64,000 nucleotides of DNA from a virus, in the IMG/VR virus record IMGVR_UViG_3300036781_000418, positions 155,296 through 219,295 of that record; one strand, 5' to 3'. Below the pieces are notes generated by a model. That model made no database searches. It was not told the DNA's origin and saw only the letters and a list, made by a program, of their open reading frames with translations. The translations under genes were made by a program, and so were the position numbers. Of the stretch, positions 43,280 through 50,572 are shown in pieces. The stretch's first letter is position 1. Every line of letters starts with the position of its first letter.

Positions 43280-43566
43280 ACACGCTCTCAACGTTGATCT
43301 TTGGCGACGCTCGACTTGAACTTGACGTCATTGAGTCGCTTGACAGTCGAGTTTTCTCAAGAATGTGCGACCACAGCGGCCGCACCGTGGTCACGTTATC
43401 CTGCAAAGGGCTGGGTGCCGGTCATTACTTTGTGGACGGTGACGTGCTGTCCACCAGCGTCACGCTACACAAGCTCCACAACGACAACTTGGTGTTTCCG
43501 TCAGGTAAGATTCTGACCTCGTACAGCCTCGAAGGCACGGTTAAAGAGGTCAAACTGCGTAAATAG
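43276..43566 (+). CDS. Hypothetical protein
   Basis: 96 residues, soluble, overlapping the upstream stop by 4 nt. Its stop lies in a TAAATAG sequence (43560-43565) that is also a late-promoter-like core for the tmRNA region. Confidence 0.6.
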   Translation: MNTLSTLIFGDARLELDVIESLDSRVFSRMCDHSGRTVVTLSCKGLGAGHYFVDGDVLSTSVTLHKLHNDNLVFPSGKILTSYSLEGTVKEVKLRK

Positions 43567-43581
43567 ATCCTGACTAACTTG

Positions 43582-43610
43582 GTGTACGCGTAGCGTCGCC
43601 GAGTTAGAAT
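43582..43610 (+). promoter_or_regulatory. GTGTAC-N17-TAGAAT promoter for the tmRNA
   Basis: GTGTAC 43582-43587, 17 nt, TAGAAT 43605-43610; transcription would start near 43617, at the front of the tmRNA acceptor piece. Confidence 0.65.
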
Positions 43611-43617
43611 GTACCTA

Positions 43618-43911
43618 CCATGTCGAAAGACACGGTGATTGTCGTAATTCGGCTTGAGTTGATGAGGGTAACACGGGGGTTCAACTCCCCCCAGCTCCAC
43701 CAAAAGGGTTTACTGGAATCTTTCTGATGGGGCTGAACGGGTAATCGACTACGCTACTGAAATGATAGACGCGACATGCAAGGCGATCTGCACCGATGAT
43801 GTTTGTCGGAAAGAAGCAAAATCTTTAAATGCTAACAACAGCGTTTACGCTCTCGCCGCTTAAAAACCGTGCGCAGCTGGGGCCGATCGCCTTATAATCC
43901 AAAGATCACTC
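43618..43911 (+). ncRNA. ssrA: Circularly permuted (two-piece) tmRNA
   Basis: The 3' acceptor part comes first: T-arm GGGGG-TTCAACT-CCCCC, acceptor CAGCTCC and ACCA ending at 43702. After 26 intervening bases the 5' part starts with GGGGCTGAACGGG (43729). GGGGCTG pairs fully with CAGCTCC and gives the G3-U70 wobble that alanyl-tRNA synthetase needs. A tag frame follows: GCT codon 43831 to GCC-GCT-TAA 43863, encoding ANNSVYALAA, ten residues like the E. coli tag ANDENYALAA. A terminator follows. Outer ends are approximate. It would rescue stalled ribosomes. Confidence 0.88.
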
Positions 43912-43935
43912 AAGGGGCTTCGGCCCCTTGTTTTA
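43912..43935 (+). terminator. Rho-independent terminator after the tmRNA
   Basis: AAGGGGC and GCCCCTT arms around TTCG, then GTTTT. Confidence 0.9.
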
Positions 43936-43970
43936 TGCCCAGACCCAAACAATCTGTTGGCGTAAAACCG

Positions 43971-43976
43971 TAAATA
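43971..43976 (+). promoter_or_regulatory. Late promoter core TAAATA
   Basis: CGTAAATAGT, 38 nt before the ATG at 44009. Confidence 0.5.
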
Positions 43977-44008
43977 GTCTATGATGCCTCCATTGGTCGA
44001 GGCACCCC

Positions 44009-44437
44009 ATGTTTATCAAAGTCGCGCTAGCAGCTCTTACCTTCAGCTCCCTTGCGGTCGCGAGTCTCGTGACGCAACCTGAAGACAACTACCTTTCCGT
44101 CGCCAAGTCGCCGGACCTGGAGTTCACGATTGATAAACGAACGATGGTGGTCGACGTCGAGACCACCTCCTTCGAGTTCGACCTCCACACCAAGTTCGCT
44201 CATCCGATCGAGTACAAGGGTAAGGGTGCGACGGAGGTCGTTGAGCGGACGCTCGTAATGTGTCACGAGCAGGCCATGGTCACGTTGAAGCAGCGAGTCC
44301 TGGACGAAGACGGCGGTCTGATCGACCAGCGTGACACCTCCAAAATTTACCCGTACGCCAAGCCCGGGTTTCACCGTCAACTCCTGCAGTTCTTCTGCGC
44401 CCCTGCGGAAAAGCGTAAGCCGGACACCACCGTCTGA
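44009..44437 (+). CDS. Secreted or periplasmic hypothetical protein
   Basis: 142 residues with a Sec-type signal peptide (K4, hydrophobic 5-17, likely cleavage after V-A-S near 19). The mature part is soluble with two cysteines. No family recognised. A late promoter core lies upstream. Confidence 0.7.
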   Translation: MFIKVALAALTFSSLAVASLVTQPEDNYLSVAKSPDLEFTIDKRTMVVDVETTSFEFDLHTKFAHPIEYKGKGATEVVERTLVMCHEQAMVTLKQRVLDEDGGLIDQRDTSKIYPYAKPGFHRQLLQFFCAPAEKRKPDTTV

Positions 44438-44497
44438 ACCTGAACTTTACACTTACCGTTGTCACCGTTACATGACGATGTGTTAAGATGCCGATAC

Positions 44498-44574
44498 GAC
44501 TCCATAGCTCAGTTGGTTAGAGCAGCGGCCTTCAAAGCCGCCGGTCCTCGGTTCGAGCCCGAGTGGAGCCACCA
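44498..44574 (+). tRNA. tRNA with anticodon UCA (reads UGA), copy 1
   Basis: 77 nt, full cloverleaf: D-arm GCTC/GAGC, anticodon stem GCGGC/GCCGC perfectly paired with loop CTTCAAA (anticodon TCA at 44532-44534), T-arm CTCGG-TTCGAGC-CCGAG, encoded CCA. One A-C mismatch in the acceptor (position 2-71). UCA reads the stop UGA (or Trp in recoded systems). No tRNA-Sec features (acceptor 7 bp). Amino-acid identity unknown. Confidence 0.88.
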
Positions 44575-44633
44575 AATGTCGTCGTCCGTGGATGCGACGG
44601 ATCAGGAGCTGTTGGCCTGAACTTTAGTCCATT

Positions 44634-44710
44634 GCGCCCATAGCTCAGCGGTCCAGAGCAACTTGCTTCAAACTTGTTGGTCCTCGGTTCGAATCCGAGT
44701 GGGCGCACCA
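44634..44710 (+). tRNA. tRNA with anticodon UCA (reads UGA), copy 2
   Basis: 77 nt. Acceptor GCGCCCA/TGGGCGC perfect, D-arm GCTC/GAGC, T-arm CTCGG-TTCGAAT-CCGAG, encoded CCA. Anticodon loop is again CTTCAAA (TCA at 44668-44670), but its stem ACTTG/CTTGT has two U-U mismatches, so it may be weak or structurally altered. 60 nt after the first copy. Confidence 0.8.
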
Positions 44711-44730
44711 TCAACCTAACGAGGCTTGCC

Positions 44731-45186
44731 ATGCTACCCGCCGTCTGCGTGCTTATCCAGCACCACCAAGACAAGGACTTCTACATCGCCGTCTCGCGTC
44801 GCGACGACCCCTCCCACTGGGGGCTGCCTGGCGGCAAGGACGACGATGAACACGAGTCGAACATTGAAGCCGCCCAGCGTGAGTGCAACGAGGAGATCGG
44901 CATCCTCGCCGCCCTAACGTCCTTCGAGCCCATGTACGTGGGACTTTGTCCGGGTGACGTGAACTTCTGGGTGACCACCTACGCGTTCATGGACCCTGAG
45001 CCGATCCACTTCGACGAGCTCGTGGCCGAGAAAGGCCTGGTCGTCGAGTGGAAGTCCGAGCAAGACCTCTGTGATCCGAAGTTGACGCCCTTCGCGGCCT
45101 ACAACGTCGAGGTCTTCAAGTCGCTCCGCAACCGTTGGCCAAGTGGCGTGATTCCAGTTCCTGGTGTCTCCTACTTCAAGGGCTGA
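44731..45186 (+). CDS. Nudix hydrolase
   Basis: 151 residues from the ATG at 44731 (GAGG upstream, 20 nt after the tRNA). The Nudix box begins G-L-P-G-G-K with R-E-C-N-E-E-I-G later; it has one extra residue compared with the G-x5-E-x7-R-E consensus. Cleaves a nucleoside diphosphate linked to another moiety; substrate unknown. Confidence 0.85.
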   Translation: MLPAVCVLIQHHQDKDFYIAVSRRDDPSHWGLPGGKDDDEHESNIEAAQRECNEEIGILAALTSFEPMYVGLCPGDVNFWVTTYAFMDPEPIHFDELVAEKGLVVEWKSEQDLCDPKLTPFAAYNVEVFKSLRNRWPSGVIPVPGVSYFKG

Positions 45187-45188
45187 CC

Positions 45189-45362
45189 ATGCGCTGGGTC
45201 TACCTTATCCTGGTGGCGGCGGTGATCATCGCGATCGTCTCAATCACGGGACTCTGCTACTCCTTCGACGACCACAACTACCGCCTGGCCGGCGCGTCGT
45301 GCATTGGGTTGTTCGCGTCGTGGATGGCGATCATCGTCTTCTTTGTCAAGCTAAAGGACTAA
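45189..45362 (+). CDS. Small two-helix membrane protein
   Basis: 57 residues from the ATG at 45189, 2 nt after the Nudix stop. Hydrophobic helices at about 4-24 and 36-54. Confidence 0.6.
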   Translation: MRWVYLILVAAVIIAIVSITGLCYSFDDHNYRLAGASCIGLFASWMAIIVFFVKLKD

Positions 45363-45364
45363 CC

Positions 45365-45733
45365 ATGCAACGCCTCAAGCTCTTTTTCAAGAAGTGGGGT
45401 CTTCGCGGCCAGCTGCAGACGATCGACGAGCAGGTTGAACGGCTCAAGGATAACTTGATCGAGCTTGAGCGGACGCTCACCTTGCTCCAGGCCGCCGAGA
45501 CTGGAATTGAGCCAGGCCCAGACGCCCCCGCCGCGCTCATGCGCGTGCAGTACCACATTGTTCAGGTGACCGACGCCATGAAGCGCAGCACGAGTCACCT
45601 CACTGAGTTCAAGCGGTTGCAGGCCATGCTTGAAGGGCTGCTGGCCGCCATGGACCTTGATCGCTTAGTCAACCAGAGCAACAGGTTGTCGGGGCCGACG
45701 ATTGATCGTATAATGGCCTCGTCAGATCGCTAA
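45365..45733 (+). CDS. Coiled-coil hypothetical protein
   Basis: 122 residues from the ATG at 45365, 2 nt after the membrane protein. Mostly helical with I-D-E-Q-V-E-R-L-K-D-N-L-I-E-L-E heptads; N-terminus basic (K-L-F-F-K-K-W). Possibly a partner of the small membrane protein. A TAAATA core overlaps its stop region. Confidence 0.65.
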   Translation: MQRLKLFFKKWGLRGQLQTIDEQVERLKDNLIELERTLTLLQAAETGIEPGPDAPAALMRVQYHIVQVTDAMKRSTSHLTEFKRLQAMLEGLLAAMDLDRLVNQSNRLSGPTIDRIMASSDR

Positions 45734-45736
45734 ATA
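45731..45736 (+). promoter_or_regulatory. T4-like late promoter core TAAATA
   Basis: GCTAAATAGTT, 32 nt before the ATG at 45763. Confidence 0.6.
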
Positions 45737-45762
45737 GTTCCATCAACCCACTGGAGAATACC

Positions 45763-46116
45763 ATGGAATCGTGAGTCACTCAAAAGCACTACCTCTACAC
45801 CATCTCCCGCCGCGACCTCCCACTCGCGCAACAGGCTGTCCAAGCTGCTCACGCGGCGATTGAACACGCCTACCAGTACGGCCGATCTCCCGATCACCAC
45901 CCGTCGTACATTCACCTCACCGTTCGAAACCAGCACGAGCTGATCAAGCTCAAGGCGCGCCTGCACCTCAACGAGGTCGACACCGCCGAGTTCCACGAGC
46001 CCTACCTTGATTGGGGACTCACGGCCATCTCTTGCCTCGTCACCGAACAACAACGTCACCTCACTAAAGGGCTCCAACTCTGGCGCCTTCCCACTCAGGA
46101 GAATCACCATGAATGA
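45763..46116 (+). CDS. PTH2-like peptidyl-tRNA hydrolase, with in-frame UGA at codon 4
   Basis: 117 residues if the UGA at 45772-45774 is read as an amino acid. GGAG sits 8 nt before the ATG. After M-E-S-UGA the frame continues V-T-Q-K-H-Y-L-Y-T-I-S-R-R-D-L and Q-Q-A-V-Q-A-A-H-A-A-I-E, the N-terminal strand and helix of the PTH2 family, which frees peptidyl-tRNAs. No in-frame ATG, GTG or TTG follows before these conserved residues, so translation must pass the UGA or start at an unusual codon. The context TCG-TGA-GTC-ACT recurs at 47417. Confidence 0.7.
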
Positions 46117-46606
46117 AGAACAGAAAGCCAAGCTTGAGCATCATCTTCCGATCCGCATGATCGTGCGCCTGCAAGATGGCAAGGTCCAAGGTCTGACGGA
46201 GGAATCGTTCAGCATGAACTGGAGCGACAGCCGTGTGAACGTGTTCTGGTCGGGCAAGGCGTACAGCATGCTTGGTGAACATCAGCTGAATGGCGTGAAG
46301 TCTGCTGAACATAACAGTAAGCCTAACGATCCAAATGAGTTGATCATTGATCCTCTGGCTGAAGATTCACCGATTGAAGTAGACTGGGATAAGTGGCTCT
46401 CCGCTACCAACAAGTACGACAAGCGAAACGCACCCTTCGTAGTGAAGTCACATGGCACTTGGCAGCTTCGCGCTATTTCAGCCGAAAGACAGGTTGCCAA
46501 ACACAAGACCTTGGCGGAACAGTACCAGGCATACTACCAAGAAGAGGCTGACAAAGTCAACAAGATCAACGCAATACTAAACCCGCCAGAGGAGACCGAA
46601 GAATGA
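46109..46606 (+). CDS. Hypothetical protein
   Basis: 165 residues from the ATG at 46109, overlapping the PTH2-like stop by 8 nt with AGGAG upstream. Soluble, with a lower-GC middle part (46.3-46.5 kb). No motif recognised. Confidence 0.65.
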   Translation: MNEEQKAKLEHHLPIRMIVRLQDGKVQGLTEESFSMNWSDSRVNVFWSGKAYSMLGEHQLNGVKSAEHNSKPNDPNELIIDPLAEDSPIEVDWDKWLSATNKYDKRNAPFVVKSHGTWQLRAISAERQVAKHKTLAEQYQAYYQEEADKVNKINAILNPPEETEE

Positions 46607-47214
46607 AGATCACCTACACCCCAAACCCGCTGAACACCGTCATCGAACTTGACGCCCATGAGCAGGAGCTGTTCAAGCTGAAGTTGAGGATCGAAGAGTA
46701 CGAGAACATGATGTTCAACGCCCACTGGAACTTGACTCGCTCGTCTGAGTACCTGGCCACCTTGCCGCGGATGAAGACGCTTGAGGACGCTCGTGCTGAA
46801 GCCATCAAGAGGATCGACCCCGAGTACTGGTGCAGCGACGACCGCACCAAGCTGGACGACCGAATCGACGAGCTCTTTGACCACTACCTTGGTGAACTTA
46901 GCATGAACCACAGCGGTGACTGCACCTGCTTTCCGTGCTCCTGCGGTAAGTGTCACGCTGAGGGCATGCTCGGCCTCGACACGACCAAGGGCCTCAGCAA
47001 GTACATGGCCTCCAAGATCGAACGTGCCTTCTCCTACAAGGACGGCGACGTGTGGAAGCAGCGTACCCTTGAGGAAGTCCTTGAGCGCATGCGCGGCTAC
47101 GACCCGAAGATCACCGACGAAGGTGTTGACCCGGGCTGGCTCAAACGCGGTGAGGCTGAGTTCAACTCGTTCCCAAGTGGAAGGAGGAGAACACGCGTGC
47201 CCTCGCCTGGCTAG
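46603..47214 (+). CDS. Hypothetical protein with cysteine cluster and frameshifted tail
   Basis: 203 residues. A C-x-C-x2-C-x-C-x2-C cluster (about 107-114) could bind zinc. The last dozen residues (from S188, rich in R and P) look unnatural, whereas the -1 frame from about 47169 reads V-P-K-W-K-E-E-N-T-R-A-L-A-W-L-E to a stop at 47261, a credible continuation. So either a recent frameshift or a recoding event. Confidence 0.6.
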   Translation: MKITYTPNPLNTVIELDAHEQELFKLKLRIEEYENMMFNAHWNLTRSSEYLATLPRMKTLEDARAEAIKRIDPEYWCSDDRTKLDDRIDELFDHYLGELSMNHSGDCTCFPCSCGKCHAEGMLGLDTTKGLSKYMASKIERAFSYKDGDVWKQRTLEEVLERMRGYDPKITDEGVDPGWLKRGEAEFNSFPSGRRRTRVPSPG

Positions 47215-47235
47215 AGGCGTACGCCAACGAGCACT

Positions 47236-47320
47236 TCCCTTCACACAGCGCTCACTCGTAGAGGCATTAGCTGACAGATAGTGCGGGTTCACGTTACGGC
47301 GACACGAGGCGACGCCGGTT
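47236..47320 (+). repeat. Intergenic repeat, copy 2, joined to the dispersed repeat
   Basis: 47236-47306 matches 3492-3560; 47297-47320 matches 34478-34501 exactly. A GCAACCGGT follows at 47370, as after copy 1. Confidence 0.75.
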
Positions 47321-47407
47321 CAACCCGAAGAAGCAGTACACATAGTTCACCACAACGACCGAACAAATGCAACCGGTCACCAACCGTTAAGCCGAAAGGA
47401 CCTTACT

Positions 47408-47995
47408 ATGACATGGTCGTGAGTCACTCTACCGACCAGCTTTGAAGAGCTGAAGACCGCCATGCAGGCCGGATACCAGACCACGGGTCTGAGCTTCTGG
47501 GACCATGGGGTGATGGTGAAGGGTTACTTCGAGGACCTGATGGGCCAGCGCACGCTGACCTGGCGGCTGCCTCAGTGGTACCTCACCCATGAGGATAAGA
47601 TCAAGGACGCGCTCCGTCCAAGGATGGACCAGCTGACCACGTATCAGCTCTGGCATGACCTTGGCAAGCCGTACTGTCGCACCGTCGACGAGCAAGGTAA
47701 AGTACATTACCCTGACCACGCCGACGTCTCAAGTCACATCTGGCGCAAGCTTGGTGGAGATCCATTGATCGCCGACTTGATTGAACGGGACATGCTGTGT
47801 CACCAGCTTCGTCCAGCGGAGGCCCATGAGTTCGCCTCCAACCCCAACGCACTCGCACTGCTGATCACCGCCCTCTGCGAGCTGCACGCCAACGCCTCAA
47901 TGTTTGGTGGCTTGGAATCCGAGTCCTTCAAGATCAAGTGGAAGCGACTCGACAAGTGCGGTAACATCATCCTCAACAGTATCTTCAAGGAGTAA
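47408..47995 (+). CDS. HD-domain hydrolase, with in-frame UGA at codon 5
   Basis: 195 residues if the UGA at 47420-47422 is read through. AGGA lies 8 nt before the ATG (M-T-W-S-UGA-V-T-L-P-T-S-F-E-E-L-K). The HD signature appears as L-W-H-D-L-G-K-P with later H-Y-P-D-H and D-M-L-C-H-Q. HD proteins cleave phosphate bonds in nucleotides or RNA. An internal ATG at 47462 could start a shorter form, but it lacks a good Shine-Dalgarno and would drop the conserved start. Same 13-nt UGA context as at 45769. Confidence 0.7.
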
Positions 47996-48000
47996 TCCAA

Positions 48001-48255
48001 ATGAACTTCAATTCCCGTGAAACCTACCTCGTCGCCGTAGCTCAGTGGAAGGCCGAATACGCCGCCCACAGCCTGGCTATCCGCCAGCTCAAGCATGACC
48101 GCAGCAACCTGCAACGCGAGGGGAAGGACGTCTACCGTACGTTGGTCGCCATCACCGTCGCGAAGAACCAAGCGACCGAGATGATCAACGAGCGCCTTGC
48201 CAGTAAGGAGGCGGCTCAAGCTCAGTACGAAGAAGCGCGAGTGAAGGCCGCTTAA
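48001..48255 (+). CDS. Hypothetical helical protein
   Basis: 84 residues, coiled-coil-like, alanine and lysine rich. AAGGAG upstream. Convergent with the minus-strand AAA/vWA operon, overlapping its last gene by 4 nt. Confidence 0.65.
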   Translation: MNFNSRETYLVAVAQWKAEYAAHSLAIRQLKHDRSNLQREGKDVYRTLVAITVAKNQATEMINERLASKEAAQAQYEEARVKAA

Positions 48256-48782
48256 CTTCGTTTATCGGCGCTGACCATGAAGCTCAGGATCGGTCGTTGG
48301 GCTGGCCCTGAGCTTCCAGCTGGTGCCACTTTTTCACGCCAACCATGCTCAAGCTGCTTGTCAAGCTCGGCCTTCGTGGCGGCGGCCATGTCAATCTTAA
48401 ACAGACCGCCAACCAGCTGGTGCGACCACTTGTTGAACAAGTTAGCTGGAGGTACGAACACGTAGCGCCCAGCGGCGACTAGTGATTCAAGGTACTCATT
48501 GATCGCCTTCTTAGCTCCCTTGAAGCGCAACTCAGCTGGAAGATAGTCTTGTGGGTTGTCATGCTCGTTACCCCAGCCTGCAATGCTGGTCAACTCACAG
48601 TCAAACATGATGCACTCCCAGAACTCACCATCACCAAGTAGCGAACGTTCGCTCCCGTTGGTGGATGAGCGCTTCAGGTCATAGCGCTCAAGCAGGCGGT
48701 GGAGTGCGATTGATACTTCCTGCCTAACGTAAGGGAGCTGATCGGCTCCACGCTTCTGCATGTGAATTTCGCGTAGCTTCAT
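48252..48782 (-). CDS. Hypothetical protein, last gene of the AAA/vWA operon
   Basis: 176 residues, soluble, no motif recognised. Starts at the stop of the vWA gene (1-nt overlap). Confidence 0.65.
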   Translation of the reverse strand: MKLREIHMQKRGADQLPYVRQEVSIALHRLLERYDLKRSSTNGSERSLLGDGEFWECIMFDCELTSIAGWGNEHDNPQDYLPAELRFKGAKKAINEYLESLVAAGRYVFVPPANLFNKWSHQLVGGLFKIDMAAATKAELDKQLEHGWREKVAPAGSSGPAQRPILSFMVSADKRS

Positions 48783-50572
48783 TAGAAGTGGCTGATGAGG
48801 GCGCCGCCCATACCGAGTTGACGAACGATAGAGTCGTAGGTGCCCACACCGTCGAAGATCGCGCCGAACTGCGATGGGTGCCCCTTGATCAGCTTCTTCA
48901 GCGTGGCGAAGTTTGCGCCTTCGGCCATGTCTGAGTCTGACATGACGATGACGTTGTACTTCTTACGGAGCAGAATTTCCAACTGGCCCGCCAAGTCATC
49001 GGTGAAGTTGGTCGCGCCACCTTGGTGCTCCTTGAACACGTGGTCCAAGCTGAACGAGGTACCGCCACCGCCTTCGTCGGCCTCAGAGGCCGACTTCAGC
49101 TTGATGGCTGAGCCACCTGAGCCAGAGACTGTGCAGCGGTAGAACGTGTAATCGTCGGAGAACTCGCAGACGATGAACGTCTTGGCGACGCTCGACTGCT
49201 TTGACGCCTCACGTGCGTTGGCCAACACCTTGTCGATGTGGGTGCCCATGGAACCAGACGAGTCGATGACGAGGCAGAGCTTGACCTTCTGGGCTGGCAC
49301 GACGACCTCACCTGGCTTGACGGCCGCGGCGCCAGTCTTCTGAACCATGTCGATCGAGGTGATGTTGCGACGGTGGACCTTCTGGTAGGTCGTCTCCGTC
49401 GTGTCGGACGAGCGCATCAGGCGGTCCAGCAGCGCGCGCCAGTTGTAGCGTGGCTTGACGGCCTGAACTTCACGGCGTGCGCCGGAGTTGTTACCTTGGC
49501 CACCCTTACTGGCGGTGTTCGTCTTTGGATCGGGCCCGTCTTGGGCACCGTCTTCGTGTTCACCCGCCGCCTTGCTGGTCTTCTTGGAGTGGTTCTCCAT
49601 GTCGCTTTCAGACGGGGCTTCACCGGTGCGCGGATCCTCTTGGTTGTCCGAGTCGATGTGATCGTCCGTCAGGTCACCCAGCTGCTGCTCAACCTGCTTC
49701 TGTTGTGGCTTCGTCAGCTTGTCGAACTCAGACTTAACAAGCTCGTACATCTCACGGTAGGTGAGCTGGCGGTCGTAGTTGATCAGGTCGTTGAACAACC
49801 CCATCGGCAGCGGTTGGTGTCCAGCCTTCGTCAGGTCGTAGTTGGAGCGGAAGTCACCAGTCCAGTTGTGGATCAGTGGCGAGCCGCCCATCACCTTCAT
49901 GTGGTGGAAGTCGCCGTGCGTGTAGTGGTAGAACTCGTGCAGAATCAGGAACTCAAGGGTCGAGTATTCGTTTGGAAACTCACCACCGTTGGCCTCGTAC
50001 TTCTTGGACTTCGGCTTGATCTTTTGGGCGTGCGCGAAGTTCAGCAGGGTCTGCATGAACGGCACGTTGAAGATGAACTCGCCGTTGCCCGTCGCGGCCG
50101 CCGTGTCGACGTCCTTGAACTGCTTGTTGTCCTTCTCATCGTCGCCTGGAATCAAGATGATACGTGGCGAGATGATTGGCTTCTTGTTGTAGTAGTTCCG
50201 AAGCGGGAAGATCGAGCGGTTCTCGGCCTTCACACGACGGACGAGCTTGGAGAACAGCACTGGTGAGAACTGTGGACCGCTGTTGTCGGCGTGCTGGCCT
50301 TCTTTGCGAGCGTCCGAATAGCGCTTGAACAGCTCCTGCTCAATGATGTTCTTTTGGATTGAGTGGTACAGGATCGGCGCCTTCGTCGCGATCGAGCTGA
50401 ACTTCGCCGCCTTCGCGTCGATCTCGTCCTTGATCACCGACTCCTTTTTGCCCTCAAGCTGGGCGAGGTACGAGAGCGCCGCCTTGATGCGCGCGTCGGC
50501 CCAGGTCGACTGCGGGGAGACCGTGTCGACCTTGGCCTTGATGTTGTTGATCATCTCGGCTTCATTGATCAC
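48782..50572 (-). CDS. vWA protein with metallopeptidase-like domain
   Basis: 596 residues. The N-terminal half holds L-H-E-F-Y-H-Y-T-H-G-D-F, an H-E-x-x-H zinc-metallopeptidase-like motif (about 212-223), as in DUF2201-type vWA proteins. An acidic linker (about 300-370) follows, and the C-terminal vWA domain has the MIDAS motif D-S-S-G-S-M. Such proteins act with MoxR-family AAA+ ATPases to insert cofactors or remodel complexes. The AAA gene is directly upstream (4-nt overlap). Confidence 0.85.
   Translation of the reverse strand: MINEAEMINNIKAKVDTVSPQSTWADARIKAALSYLAQLEGKKESVIKDEIDAKAAKFSSIATKAPILYHSIQKNIIEQELFKRYSDARKEGQHADNSGPQFSPVLFSKLVRRVKAENRSIFPLRNYYNKKPIISPRIILIPGDDEKDNKQFKDVDTAAATGNGEFIFNVPFMQTLLNFAHAQKIKPKSKKYEANGGEFPNEYSTLEFLILHEFYHYTHGDFHHMKVMGGSPLIHNWTGDFRSNYDLTKAGHQPLPMGLFNDLINYDRQLTYREMYELVKSEFDKLTKPQQKQVEQQLGDLTDDHIDSDNQEDPRTGEAPSESDMENHSKKTSKAAGEHEDGAQDGPDPKTNTASKGGQGNNSGARREVQAVKPRYNWRALLDRLMRSSDTTETTYQKVHRRNITSIDMVQKTGAAAVKPGEVVVPAQKVKLCLVIDSSGSMGTHIDKVLANAREASKQSSVAKTFIVCEFSDDYTFYRCTVSGSGGSAIKLKSASEADEGGGGTSFSLDHVFKEHQGGATNFTDDLAGQLEILLRKKYNVIVMSDSDMAEGANFATLKKLIKGHPSQFGAIFDGVGTYDSIVRQLGMGGALISHF

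Noticed and set aside
44498-44574. Selenocysteine tRNA
   Set aside because: Acceptor and T stems have normal lengths and no long variable arm; no SECIS-like requirement is evident at the UGA sites.
47462-47995. HD gene starting at the internal ATG 47462
   Set aside because: It would lose the L-P-T-S-F-E-E-L-K start and has no good Shine-Dalgarno, while the ATG at 47408 does; kept only as an alternative.
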